Source: Candidatus Defluviilinea gracilis (GTDB lineage Bacteria > Chloroflexota > Anaerolineae > Anaerolineales > Villigracilaceae). Taken from it: a DNA stretch of 64,000 nt. Made by a program: the position numbers and the translations under genes. This document shows, piece by piece, positions 41,644-49,239 of this stretch (positions are counted from its first letter, which is position 1; the number at the start of each line of letters is the position of its first letter). The stretch is from positions 930,001 to 994,000 of the forward strand of contig JADJWS010000001.1 of NCBI GenBank assembly GCA_016716235.1, in the 5' to 3' direction. The notes below the pieces were generated by a model, which saw nothing but the letters and a program-made list of their open reading frames with translations, made no database searches and was not told where the DNA came from.

Positions 41644-42210
41644 TTACAGCGTTCCTTGTTTTCTGCCCAGCCAGGAGTGATACAACCAGACCACGCCAGC
41701 GATGATCATGGCGCCGACAATGGTGATGGCTTCGTGTCTCTTGAAGTCTTGGAAGATCGCTTCGATCAGATGACCGATGAGTTTGCCCGCCAGTCCAAAG
41801 GTCAGCGACCAGAGCGCGGAACTCAAAAAATCGAAGAGCGCAAACCGTTTCGGGTCGAACTTCGACATGCCCATCGCAAAGGGAAGAACGGTTCGTAATC
41901 CATACATGAACCGGACGCCCAAAGAAAGCATGTCGGGGTTTCGCCCAAGCAATGAGCGCGCTTTGTCCACGTGAAGTTTCCATGTCGGTCTGCTTTCAAG
42001 GAAGCGGACGCCTTGCGCGCGCCCTAGCCAGAAAAAGAACTGGTCGGTTGAAAAAGAAACGACACAGCCCAGAGCGATCACCAGCGGCAGATTCAAATAA
42101 CCGCGGTGAGCCATGAATGCGCCCAACACAAGGACGGTCTCGCCTTCGAGGAGCAATCCGATAATCAGAGCGGGGTAGCCAAATTGGGAGATCAAAGTTT
42201 CAAGATTCAT
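41644..42210 (-). CDS. DedA-family membrane protein
   Basis: 188 residues with four to five membrane segments. The DedA/SNARE-associated signature runs through EGETVLVLGAFMAHRGYLNL, FSTDQFFFWLGRAQGVRFLE, then LGVRFMYGLRTVLPFAMGMS with the conserved R-x-x-P region. DedA proteins act as polyprenyl-phosphate or phospholipid flippases; the substrate here is not known. The start at 42210 lacks a clear ribosome site; a GTG 21 bases earlier is possible. Divergent from the MprF-like gene. Confidence 0.87.
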   Translation of the reverse strand: MNLETLISQFGYPALIIGLLLEGETVLVLGAFMAHRGYLNLPLVIALGCVVSFSTDQFFFWLGRAQGVRFLESRPTWKLHVDKARSLLGRNPDMLSLGVRFMYGLRTVLPFAMGMSKFDPKRFALFDFLSSALWSLTFGLAGKLIGHLIEAIFQDFKRHEAITIVGAMIIAGVVWLYHSWLGRKQGTL

Positions 42211-42346
42211 TTTTTCACACACTACAAACACGGGAAGCGGACGTTGCCGGGAGGAACTTCGCCGCGTGCCAGCATTTTACATTGTATATAATTTGGTGGC
42301 AAATGCTCATTCTTCATCACAGCCAGATGCTATACTCGGAAGCAAG

Positions 42347-44065
42347 ATGTTTTCAGAACCCGAACCGCAAAATCATTCCTCTTTCGCCAACCGCATGGAT
42401 TCGTTCCGATCGCGCTGGGACGCGATCTCGGTCCGCGCGGTGGCGATTCTTACCGCCGCAATGGGCGTTGTCAACGTGATTTCCGCCACGATGCCCGCCG
42501 TGAGAGAGCGGTTGAGGTTGCTGGAGCAATTCTCTCCGTTGGAGGTGACGCGCGGAAGCCGCCTCGCGACGGTGTTGGCTGGGTTCGCCCTCCTGTTGCT
42601 TTCGAGCAACCTGTGGCGAAGGAAACAAGCGGCTTGGTTGCTGGCGATCGCTGTGCTGGTCGCTTCGGCGCTCAGTCACTTGCTCAAAGGCTTGGATTAC
42701 GAAGAGGCGAGCATCGCGGTTCTGTTGGCGCTCTTCATCTTTTCTCTGCGCTCGCATTTTCATGCGCGGTCCGATGTTCCTTCTGTTCGACAGGGCATCC
42801 GCGTGTTGTTTTCGGCGGCGTTGTTCACGCTTGCGTATGGAACCGTCGGATTCTATTTACTCGATAGACATTTCAAGGCGAGGTTTGAGCTTATCCCCGC
42901 GTTGACGCAAACGCTGGCGATGTTCACCGAATTCGCAACCCCCGGCTTGCAACCGGTCACGCGCTTTGGGCGTTATTTTGCGGACTCGATCTACATCATT
43001 GCGGGCGCAACGTTAAGTTACGGTTTTTTCATGCTCGTCCGTCCGGTGTTGATCCGTCAGCCTGCCACAGCGGAGGAACGCAACCGCGCGCGAGAAATTG
43101 TCGAGGCGCATGGGCGCACCCCGCTGGCGCGTATGACCCTCTTCGACGATAAATCCTATTTCTTCAGCGCGGGCGGAACGCTGATCGCGTACGTGGTCAA
43201 AGGGCGAGTGGCGCTCGCGCTGGGCGACCCAATTGGAACGGGGGAAGAAGCGCAGGCGTCCATTTTGGAATTCAAAAAGTTTTGCGCGGTCAACGATTGG
43301 GACCCGTGTTTTTATCAAACGCATCCAGAGTGCCTGCCCGTGTATAAAGAAACAGGATTCAAATTTTTCAGCATCGGCGAGGAAGCCATCGTTGATCTTT
43401 CCGCGTTCACGCTGGAGGGCAAGGCGGGCAAGGAATTTCGCAATGTGATGAATCGTCTCGGCAAGCTCGGTCATCACGTGGATATTCTCGAGCCGCCGCT
43501 CAGCCGCGAATTGATCAGTCAGTTGAAAGCGGTGAGCGATGAATGGCTGACCATGATGCATGGCAGTGAAATGCGTTTTTCGCTGGGCTGGTTCGACGAC
43601 GATTATGTGCGGAATGGAAGAGTCGCCGTGGCGCGTACCGCCGAAGGATACGTCAGCGCGTTTGCGAATATTGTGCCGGAGTATCAACGCAACGAAGTTT
43701 CGCTCGACCTCATGCGCCGCGTCCATCAGATCGAAAACGGGACGATGGACCTGCTGTTCGCTTCGTTGTTCGATTGGGCGAAGAAATCGGGATATGCGAC
43801 TTTCAACCTCGGGCTGAGCGGGCTTTCGGGGATCGGAGAAAAGTCGGATGACCCGGCTGTGGAAAAAGTCCTGCGCCTCTTAACCGACAATTTGAGCCGC
43901 TTCTACAACTTCAAGGGACTCCACGCCTTCAAGGAAAAATTCCATCCCATGTGGGAGCCGCGCTATTTGGTCTATTCAGAATCGGCGAACCTGCCCGCCG
44001 TCACCGCCGCGCTCGTCCGCGCCCATAGCGGAGATGATTTCCTGCGGGGATATTTGAAGAAGTAG
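42347..44065 (+). CDS. MprF-like aminoacyl-phosphatidylglycerol synthase
   Basis: 572 residues. Five or six membrane helices occupy 35-245, after which a DUF2156 (two GNAT-like folds) catalytic domain begins near 255. Landmarks: DDKSYFFSAGGTLIAYVVKG, GDPIGTGEEAQASILEFKKF, YQTHPECLPVYKETGFKFFS, KEFRNVMNRLGKLGHHVDIL and NLGLSGLSGIGEKSDDPAVE. Such enzymes transfer lysine or alanine from tRNA to phosphatidylglycerol. The membrane part is about half of a full MprF flippase. GGAAG precedes the ATG at 42347. The sulfatase-like gene follows within 40 bp. Confidence 0.88.
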   Translation: MFSEPEPQNHSSFANRMDSFRSRWDAISVRAVAILTAAMGVVNVISATMPAVRERLRLLEQFSPLEVTRGSRLATVLAGFALLLLSSNLWRRKQAAWLLAIAVLVASALSHLLKGLDYEEASIAVLLALFIFSLRSHFHARSDVPSVRQGIRVLFSAALFTLAYGTVGFYLLDRHFKARFELIPALTQTLAMFTEFATPGLQPVTRFGRYFADSIYIIAGATLSYGFFMLVRPVLIRQPATAEERNRAREIVEAHGRTPLARMTLFDDKSYFFSAGGTLIAYVVKGRVALALGDPIGTGEEAQASILEFKKFCAVNDWDPCFYQTHPECLPVYKETGFKFFSIGEEAIVDLSAFTLEGKAGKEFRNVMNRLGKLGHHVDILEPPLSRELISQLKAVSDEWLTMMHGSEMRFSLGWFDDDYVRNGRVAVARTAEGYVSAFANIVPEYQRNEVSLDLMRRVHQIENGTMDLLFASLFDWAKKSGYATFNLGLSGLSGIGEKSDDPAVEKVLRLLTDNLSRFYNFKGLHAFKEKFHPMWEPRYLVYSESANLPAVTAALVRAHSGDDFLRGYLKK

Positions 44066-44093
44066 GCGCGAGATTCTCTCGGCTATAATACGT

Positions 44094-44099
44094 CGCTGT
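44094..44099 (+). promoter_or_regulatory. TATAAT box 3 bases before an ATG
   Basis: TATAAT ends at 44099 and the ATG is at 44103. Transcription would start at or inside the start codon, so either translation is leaderless from here or the true start lies further in. Confidence 0.4.
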
Positions 44100-44102
44100 T
44101 CC

Positions 44103-45608
44103 ATGAAAAAAATACTTCCCTACCTGCATCCCTTCCTCTTTGCGCTCTACCCCATCTTTGAATTGCGGAATTTCAACATCGCGTATGTGGACTCTGCGTC
44201 GCTCGCGCGGCCCGTTCTGCTCTCGCTGGTTTGCACGGCGTTGATCTGGATCATCCTGAGATTACTCACGCGCGAATGGCAAAAGTCGGGCATCGTCACC
44301 ACGCTGGTCGTGATCGTCTTCTTTTCGTACGGGCATGTCTACTTGGCGATTCAATCCGCGTTCGGCGAGACGATTCGTCACCGTTATCTCTTGCTCATCT
44401 TTGGCGTGCTGTTTGCGCTTGCGGTCTGGTTCATCTTCTGGCGGATGAAAAGAGCCGACACGCTCGTCAACTTTCTCACCATGGCGGGCGCGTTCCTCGC
44501 GATCTTTTCGGTGGCGCGGTCCGTTCAACACGACTTCGCGGTGTATCGATCGGGGCGGGAGGCGCAGGCGGCGATGGAGGCGTACCGTAAGGCGAACCAG
44601 TCGAACGTCGGCGAAAGACCCGATGTGTACGTCATCCTACTCGACGCCCACACCAGCGCCTTCGCGTTGGAAAAATATTTCGGCTACGACGAATCCGCGT
44701 TCACCACAAAATTGGAGGGGCTCGGTTTCTACGTGGCGCAATGCGCGCAGAGCAATTATCCCGCCACCAAACTTTCGGTGACCTCCACTTTTTATGCCGA
44801 CTACCATCGGGAGGACACGCTCTACCCGCTCTATTCGAGTCTCGTCGTCGAGACGCTTCGCGCGCAGGGCTATCGGATCGTCACCTTCGAGAATCGCTCG
44901 CAGGGACATTTTTCCTTCGGCGAAGATGTGAGGCTTTCGCGCAATCAACTGCTCGCCGGCAAAGTGGACCTGACCGGCGGCTTGAGCGAATTTGAGTTTG
45001 AGTTGTTAGAGACTTCGCTGGCGCGTCTCGCGTTCGATATCCCCGCGTTGATCCCCGGCTTCGATCTTGCGCAACAAAAAGAGACCGAATTCTACGAGCA
45101 TTATCAGCAGACGTATTTCATTTTGAATGAGTTGAAGCGTTTGCCCGAAGAGATTCAGGGACCTAAACTGGTCTTTGCGCATTTTCTTGTGCCGCATCCG
45201 CCGTTCATCTTTACGCCGGATGGAAAATTCGATTGGAGCGATAATGAGGTGGATGGATATTTATCGAACATGGAATTTATTGACTCGCAGATCACCGGCG
45301 TTGTGGAGGAGATCATCGCCAAATCGAAGATTCCCCCGGTCATCATCCTCATGGGCGACCATGGTCCCTCCGGTGTGCCGAGCAAGGACCAACCGTCATT
45401 GCGCATGTCCATCTTGAACGCGTATTATGTCAACGATGCGGCGAAACAGGATTTATACCCCGCCATCACGCCGGTCAATTCGTTCCGCGTGGTGTTCAAT
45501 AATTATTTTGGAACGGATTATCCCTTGTTGGAGGATATCGCCTATCACGCCGGGCGGTTCGCCGATTTCACTCCCGAGTACGCGGTGAAGAATGAGTGCG
45601 CGCCCTAA
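44103..45608 (+). CDS. Membrane-anchored sulfatase-fold (alkaline phosphatase superfamily) enzyme
   Basis: 501 residues. Five membrane helices up to about 145 are followed by an extracellular hydrolase domain. The metal site VYVILLDAHTSAFALEKYFG, the nucleophile-like region SNYPATKLSVTSTFYADY and the distal site VIILMGDHGPSGVPSKDQP are seen. The layout resembles LtaS-type phosphoglycerol transferases, but the hydrolase domain lacks close LTA synthase features, so the substrate is open: a lipid head-group phosphotransferase or sulfatase. Downstream of the MprF-like gene, which also acts on lipids. Confidence 0.8.
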   Translation: MKKILPYLHPFLFALYPIFELRNFNIAYVDSASLARPVLLSLVCTALIWIILRLLTREWQKSGIVTTLVVIVFFSYGHVYLAIQSAFGETIRHRYLLLIFGVLFALAVWFIFWRMKRADTLVNFLTMAGAFLAIFSVARSVQHDFAVYRSGREAQAAMEAYRKANQSNVGERPDVYVILLDAHTSAFALEKYFGYDESAFTTKLEGLGFYVAQCAQSNYPATKLSVTSTFYADYHREDTLYPLYSSLVVETLRAQGYRIVTFENRSQGHFSFGEDVRLSRNQLLAGKVDLTGGLSEFEFELLETSLARLAFDIPALIPGFDLAQQKETEFYEHYQQTYFILNELKRLPEEIQGPKLVFAHFLVPHPPFIFTPDGKFDWSDNEVDGYLSNMEFIDSQITGVVEEIIAKSKIPPVIILMGDHGPSGVPSKDQPSLRMSILNAYYVNDAAKQDLYPAITPVNSFRVVFNNYFGTDYPLLEDIAYHAGRFADFTPEYAVKNECAP

Positions 45609-45657
45609 GGTCACAGCCCGCGCCCTGTTTATTAGACGTTATCGGAAATAATTTTTC

Positions 45658-45765
45658 GGACGCGGATTGACGCGGAAAACGCGGATTCTTTCTTCTTTAT
45701 CAGCGTTCATCGGCGTTTATCCGCGTCCTGCAAAAGAACTTGGGCTTATTACCGATAAAGTCTAT
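45658..45765. repeat. Imperfect hairpin of the GACGCGGATTGACGCGGA family
   Basis: Left arm GGACGCGGATTGACGCGGAA, right arm CGGCGTTTATCCGCGTCC, with an A/T-rich middle. Related elements lie at 35451 and 49094. Confidence 0.75.
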
Positions 45766-45769
45766 TCTT

Positions 45770-46327
45770 TCATTTCCATTCGCTTAATTCTTCGTCCAAC
45801 GCTTCGAGCAACTTGGCGTATTGATCGGGGTCGCTGTCCATCCCAATTTCGAAGGCGATGTTGTTCAACCCCTCCAGAATTTTATATTCGTCATCGTCAG
45901 ACAGGTTCTGTTCAAGCAACGGGAAGACGAGGGTCTTGAGCCGGTCGAGGTGACGCCGAAGCGTGGAAGTGTACTCGCTGGACGCCCAGCCCACGTCGGC
46001 GCTTGCCCGGTATTCGCCTGCCTGCCATTCCTTCGAGGCTTTCAACAAGTGATCGGCAGATTCGCGGCATTTCTGCTGTTCCGCGCGCAGGGCGCCGATG
46101 GGCCCATCGTCGGGAGGAAACCCGCTGTCTGCCAACGCGGCGATCAAGAGTTCCTCCTTTTTGAAAAATTGCGAGTGGATGAACCCGTCGATGAATTGAT
46201 GGGCAAAGATGAAAAAACCCGAGTGCGGCGCGCGGCTGGATGAAGCCAGGGCGGCGCCGCTACCCAGCGTGTCTGCAAATCGCAAAATAAAATCCATATC
46301 GGTTCGGAGGTTCTTGTTGAATCGCAT
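45770..46327 (-). CDS. Hemerythrin-like protein with incomplete metal site
   Basis: 185 residues, helical. FAHQFIDGFIHSQFFKKEEL and LIAALADSGFPPDDGPIGAL resemble the hemerythrin HHE core, and YTSTLRRHLDRLKTLVFPLL the last ligand helix. The usual His of the AEH motif is Gln here (GALRAEQQ) and the last E-E pair is missing, so iron binding may be weakened or absent. The ATG is 1 base downstream of the FAH hydrolase stop, so both are one operon. Another four-helix bundle is possible. Confidence 0.55.
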   Translation of the reverse strand: MRFNKNLRTDMDFILRFADTLGSGAALASSSRAPHSGFFIFAHQFIDGFIHSQFFKKEELLIAALADSGFPPDDGPIGALRAEQQKCRESADHLLKASKEWQAGEYRASADVGWASSEYTSTLRRHLDRLKTLVFPLLEQNLSDDDEYKILEGLNNIAFEIGMDSDPDQYAKLLEALDEELSEWK

Positions 46328-46328
46328 C

Positions 46329-47099
46329 TTACCTGCCTTCGGCTTGCGCTTTATTTTTGATCATCCCCAACCCCTCGATCTCCACCGTAACTTCATCGCC
46401 GTTCTTCAATTCGCCCACGCCGGAGGGCGTGCCGGTAAAAATGAGGTCGCCCGGTTCAAGCGTCATGACCGACGAAATGTACGCGACCAGCGTCCCCACG
46501 TTGAAGACCATATCGCGCGTCGACGCCATTTGCCGCATCTGCCCGTTGACACGGCAGGTAATCACAGAATCCGAAGGGTCGAAATCGGTGTCGATCCACG
46601 GACCAAACGGGCAAAATGTGTCGAACCCTTTGGCGCGCGTCCATTGATTGTCCGATTGTTGCAGGTCGCGCGCGGTGACATCGTTTCCGATGGTATAGCC
46701 TAGAATATATTTCTTCGCGTTCTCCGCCGTGATGTGACGCCCGCGCTTGCCGATGACCGCCACCAACTCGGCCTCGTGCTCCACTTTATTCGATTGCGGC
46801 GGCAGGACGATCGTCTCGCCGCTTGCAATGATCGACGAAGGCGGCTTCATAAAGATAAGCGGGACTTGCGGAACCTCGTTGCCTAATTCTTTCGCATGTT
46901 CCACATAGTTGCGTCCCACGCATAGGATCTTGCCCGGTTCGCAGGGCTGAATCAGCCGCACATCCGAAAGAGGCGTGGCGGCGTCTTGCCGGCGATAACG
47001 CCCGTAGATATTCCCGCCGATCTCGCCCACTTTGTCGCCCAGCAGCCATCCGTATTTTGCTTTTTTGCCGTCCTGTGTTTCGTAACGAACAATTCGCAT
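46329..47099 (-). CDS. Fumarylacetoacetate hydrolase-family protein
   Basis: 256 residues. The C-terminal FAH domain starts KILCVGRNYVEHAKELGNEV. Metal ligands are the Glu residues in VEHEAELVAVIGKRGRHI and an Asp in GYTIGNDVTARDLQQ. The loop FDTFCPFGPWIDTD and the end TGTPSGVGELKNGDEVTVEI complete the pattern of bacterial FAHD1/oxaloacetate decarboxylase or catechol meta-pathway hydrolases. Substrate uncertain. First gene of a two-gene unit with the hemerythrin-like gene. Confidence 0.93.
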   Translation of the reverse strand: MRIVRYETQDGKKAKYGWLLGDKVGEIGGNIYGRYRRQDAATPLSDVRLIQPCEPGKILCVGRNYVEHAKELGNEVPQVPLIFMKPPSSIIASGETIVLPPQSNKVEHEAELVAVIGKRGRHITAENAKKYILGYTIGNDVTARDLQQSDNQWTRAKGFDTFCPFGPWIDTDFDPSDSVITCRVNGQMRQMASTRDMVFNVGTLVAYISSVMTLEPGDLIFTGTPSGVGELKNGDEVTVEIEGLGMIKNKAQAEGR

Positions 47100-47150
47100 G
47101 ACGCTCCGTGATGGTAAAACTAAATTTCAGGCGCAAGTGTAATCGCCAAC

Positions 47151-47179
47151 TTGCCAACCTGCAACCTTCAACTTATAAT
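47151..47179 (+). promoter_or_regulatory. Promoter of tRNA-Val
   Basis: TTGCCA (47151-47156), 17-bp spacer, TATAAT (47174-47179). The tRNA starts 10 bases after the -10 box, the expected distance. Confidence 0.8.
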
Positions 47180-47188
47180 GAAATTCCC

Positions 47189-47265
47189 GGGCGCTTAGCT
47201 CAGTTGGTTAGAGCACTTCTTTTACACAGAAGGGGTCGGGGGTTCGAGTCCCTCAGCGCCCACCA
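47189..47265 (+). tRNA. tRNA-Val (anticodon TAC)
   Basis: 77 bases with encoded CCA. Acceptor GGGCGCT pairs with AGCGCCC, the D arm is GCTCAGTTGGTTAGAGC, and the anticodon arm CTTCT-TTTACAC-AGAAG gives TAC. The T arm has GGTTCGAGTCC. Own promoter and terminator. Confidence 0.95.
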
Positions 47266-47266
47266 G

Positions 47267-47300
47267 CAAACCTCCGAGTCTTTGAGAACTCGGAGGTTTG
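47267..47300 (+). terminator. Terminator of tRNA-Val
   Basis: CAAACCTCCGAGT pairs with ACTCGGAGGTTTG (13 bp), directly after the tRNA, followed by ATTTTG. Confidence 0.85.
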
Positions 47301-47360
47301 ATTTTGGGGAACGACTTGCTCTCCATTTCCGTTTACAGGGTATTCTTGCATGGGAGAGAA

Positions 47361-48488
47361 ATGTTCATGACTCGAAAACGGATGATCTTGCTGGGCATTC
47401 CAATTTTGTGGTGTTGTTTCGCGGGGGTTTTTCTGACTGTATTGTACCGAAAGCCGCTCGGACCCAGCCTCAGCCTGCCTCCACCAACTCTGCCTTCATC
47501 GACGCCCACGCGCCTCTTCCCCGTGAGCGTGGTCGCCACGACGAGTCAGCCCGCCCTGAGTCCCGAACCGAGTCCGTTGTGCGGAGCGTCGCAACCGGTG
47601 ATGAATATCCTTGCCGTTGGGTCAGACGCGCGCGGCGATCATTACCTCTACGGCTTGGCAGACATCATCCGCCTCGTCCGCGTGGATTTTGTCAACGCGC
47701 GCGTGACCATCCTCGAAGTGCCGCGCGATCTGTGGGTGGAGATTCCCGGAATCTCCGATCATTACGGCATCACGCATGGAAAATTAAATCAGGCGTATTT
47801 ATATGGCAACAAGGGATTTGGCTATTACGACGGCGCAGGCGAGGGACCTGGCTTGCTGGCAGAAACGTTGAACCTGAACTTCGGCGCGCAACCCGATCAT
47901 TATCTCGCCGTCAACATGAATACTTTCGAAAATATTGTGGATGCTGTCGGCGGCATTGATGTATATCTGCCCTACGAAATTGATGTCCGTTCGCCAGCCA
48001 ACCCTCAGGGTTTTCACGTAGAGGTGGGACAGCATCACTTCGACGGCGAGACCGCGTTGTGGGTGGCGCGCACTCGTCAGTATAGTACGTTCAGCCGCGC
48101 CGAGAGTCAAAACATTGTGATGTGCGCCTTGCGCGAAAAATTATTAAGCCCCGCCATTGTCCCTGCCATCCCCGATCTGGTTCAAACCTTTCAACGCAAC
48201 GTGCAGACCGATCTCAGCCCCGAGCAGATCAACCAACTTGCCTGCCTTGCGAATCAAATGAACGGTTCGGATATCGTCTTTGCCAGTTTCCCCGTCGAAT
48301 TGTTCAAGAACAAAAAGATCTACGATCCTCAGCTCAAAGCGACAACTCAAATACTCGATGTTGATTTCAATGTCTTGCGTGAATACATCAGCGAATTTCA
48401 ACAAGGCGCATGGCCCGACCCGAATCTCGTCATCGAGTCCACACCCTCGCCCGCCGATACCGATCAAGAGTTTGCGTGCGGGGATTAA
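47361..48488 (+). CDS. LytR-CpsA-Psr (LCP) family glycopolymer transferase
   Basis: 375 residues. One N-terminal membrane helix (MILLGIPILWCCFAGVFLTV), a short Pro/Ser/Thr-rich stretch, then the LCP domain: NILAVGSDARGDHYLYGLAD, ILEVPRDLWVEIPGISDHYG, THGKLNQAYLYG, FENIVDAVGGIDVYLPYEID, and the Arg pair region TALWVARTRQYSTFSRAES. LCP enzymes attach wall teichoic acid-like or other glycopolymers to peptidoglycan from undecaprenyl carriers. ATG at 47361 with GGGAGAG upstream. Its polymer is unknown; other wall genes of this window are far away. Confidence 0.9.
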   Translation: MFMTRKRMILLGIPILWCCFAGVFLTVLYRKPLGPSLSLPPPTLPSSTPTRLFPVSVVATTSQPALSPEPSPLCGASQPVMNILAVGSDARGDHYLYGLADIIRLVRVDFVNARVTILEVPRDLWVEIPGISDHYGITHGKLNQAYLYGNKGFGYYDGAGEGPGLLAETLNLNFGAQPDHYLAVNMNTFENIVDAVGGIDVYLPYEIDVRSPANPQGFHVEVGQHHFDGETALWVARTRQYSTFSRAESQNIVMCALREKLLSPAIVPAIPDLVQTFQRNVQTDLSPEQINQLACLANQMNGSDIVFASFPVELFKNKKIYDPQLKATTQILDVDFNVLREYISEFQQGAWPDPNLVIESTPSPADTDQEFACGD

Positions 48489-48694
48489 TAACTGATGTTA
48501 CGCAGTTGAAGCCAGTCTGGTCTCCGTAACGCGACATTCATGTCGCTTTTGCACAAGAATAACCTGAAAGGCGAGATAAATCTCGCATTACGAGCCCTAC
48601 TGCGTAACATCACTTAATAAATCCGCAGATGATGCGGATTTCACGGATTTTTAAAGTCATCTGCGCAATCTGCGGATCAATCTTTCTCAATCCA
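48489..48694. other. Repeat-filled gap after the LCP gene
   Basis: It consists of the 120-bp TIR element (48493-48612) followed by a hairpin of ATCCGCAGATGATGCGGATT type at about 48618-48683, whose right arm is ATCTGCGCAATCTGCGGATC. No coding potential. Confidence 0.7.
48493..48612. mobile_element. 120-bp MITE-like element with perfect 14-bp terminal inverted repeats
   Basis: TGATGTTACGCAGT at the left and ACTGCGTAACATCA at the right are exact inverted complements. Inside are two palindromes, GCGACATTCATGTCGC and GCGAGATAAATCTCGC. No ORF. The end sequence recurs at 8526 and 26773. Confidence 0.75.
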
Positions 48695-48940
48695 TCACCT
48701 TCGCTTGCGAACGTGGACCGCGACCGGTTTTGGGCGCGGGTGAAGCGGAGTTTGATAACGATGGCGTAGAAGCCATTCGAACGACGCCAGCGATTTTACC
48801 CAGGCAATCAGTTTGATTTTTCGTTGATGGCTTCGATAACGGTTTTCAAGAGCCTTTTCGATATCGTAGCGAACAATCCCGGGCTTGAATGGAAACGCAG
48901 GCAGGCATCCGCTTCGATACAGGAAGATGATCGGTTCCAT
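48695..48940 (-). CDS. Possible small basic protein
   Basis: 81 residues from the ATG at 48940, which has a strong GGAGGTG ribosome site 4 bases upstream. The sequence is rich in Arg/Lys/His (NRYRSHQRKIKLIAWVKSLA, RHRYQTPLHPRPK, HVRKRR) and has no known domain. The ribosome site is the main argument for it. It may equally be a remnant in a repeat-rich gap. Confidence 0.35.
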   Translation of the reverse strand: MEPIIFLYRSGCLPAFPFKPGIVRYDIEKALENRYRSHQRKIKLIAWVKSLASFEWLLRHRYQTPLHPRPKPVAVHVRKRR

Positions 48941-49239
48941 ACAACACCTCCATGAATAGCATACGGGGTCGCACATCCAATTTCAATTATGACGTTTGTC
49001 ACCAACCAGCGTTCGGGACTTGCCCCGCTTGGCGATAACGTCTACAATTCGGATTGTCCGAATTAACAAAAAACTACCTACCTGACAGTTTTAAAAATGG
49101 GACGCAGATAAACGCGGATTTCTCAAAAAACGGGCAAAAAAGTTTTTATCAGCGTTTTCAGCGCGCTTCGCGGTCAGCGTCCAAAAAAGGAAAGTGCCGG
49201 GTAGTTAGACAAAAAATAACTCTCTCAAGGAGATACACA
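48941..49239. other. Gap before the SHMT-GcvT gene
   Basis: It contains an imperfect hairpin at 49094-49196 with arms GGGACGCAGATAAACGCGGA and GCGCTTCGCGGTCAGCGTCC, and otherwise nothing recognisable. The open frame through it is not coding. Confidence 0.65.

Noticed and set aside
49054..49239. 62-codon extension of the SHMT-GcvT fusion
   Set aside because: It is made of hairpin repeat sequence, while the ATG at 49240 has AAGGAGA and begins the normal SHMT N-terminus.
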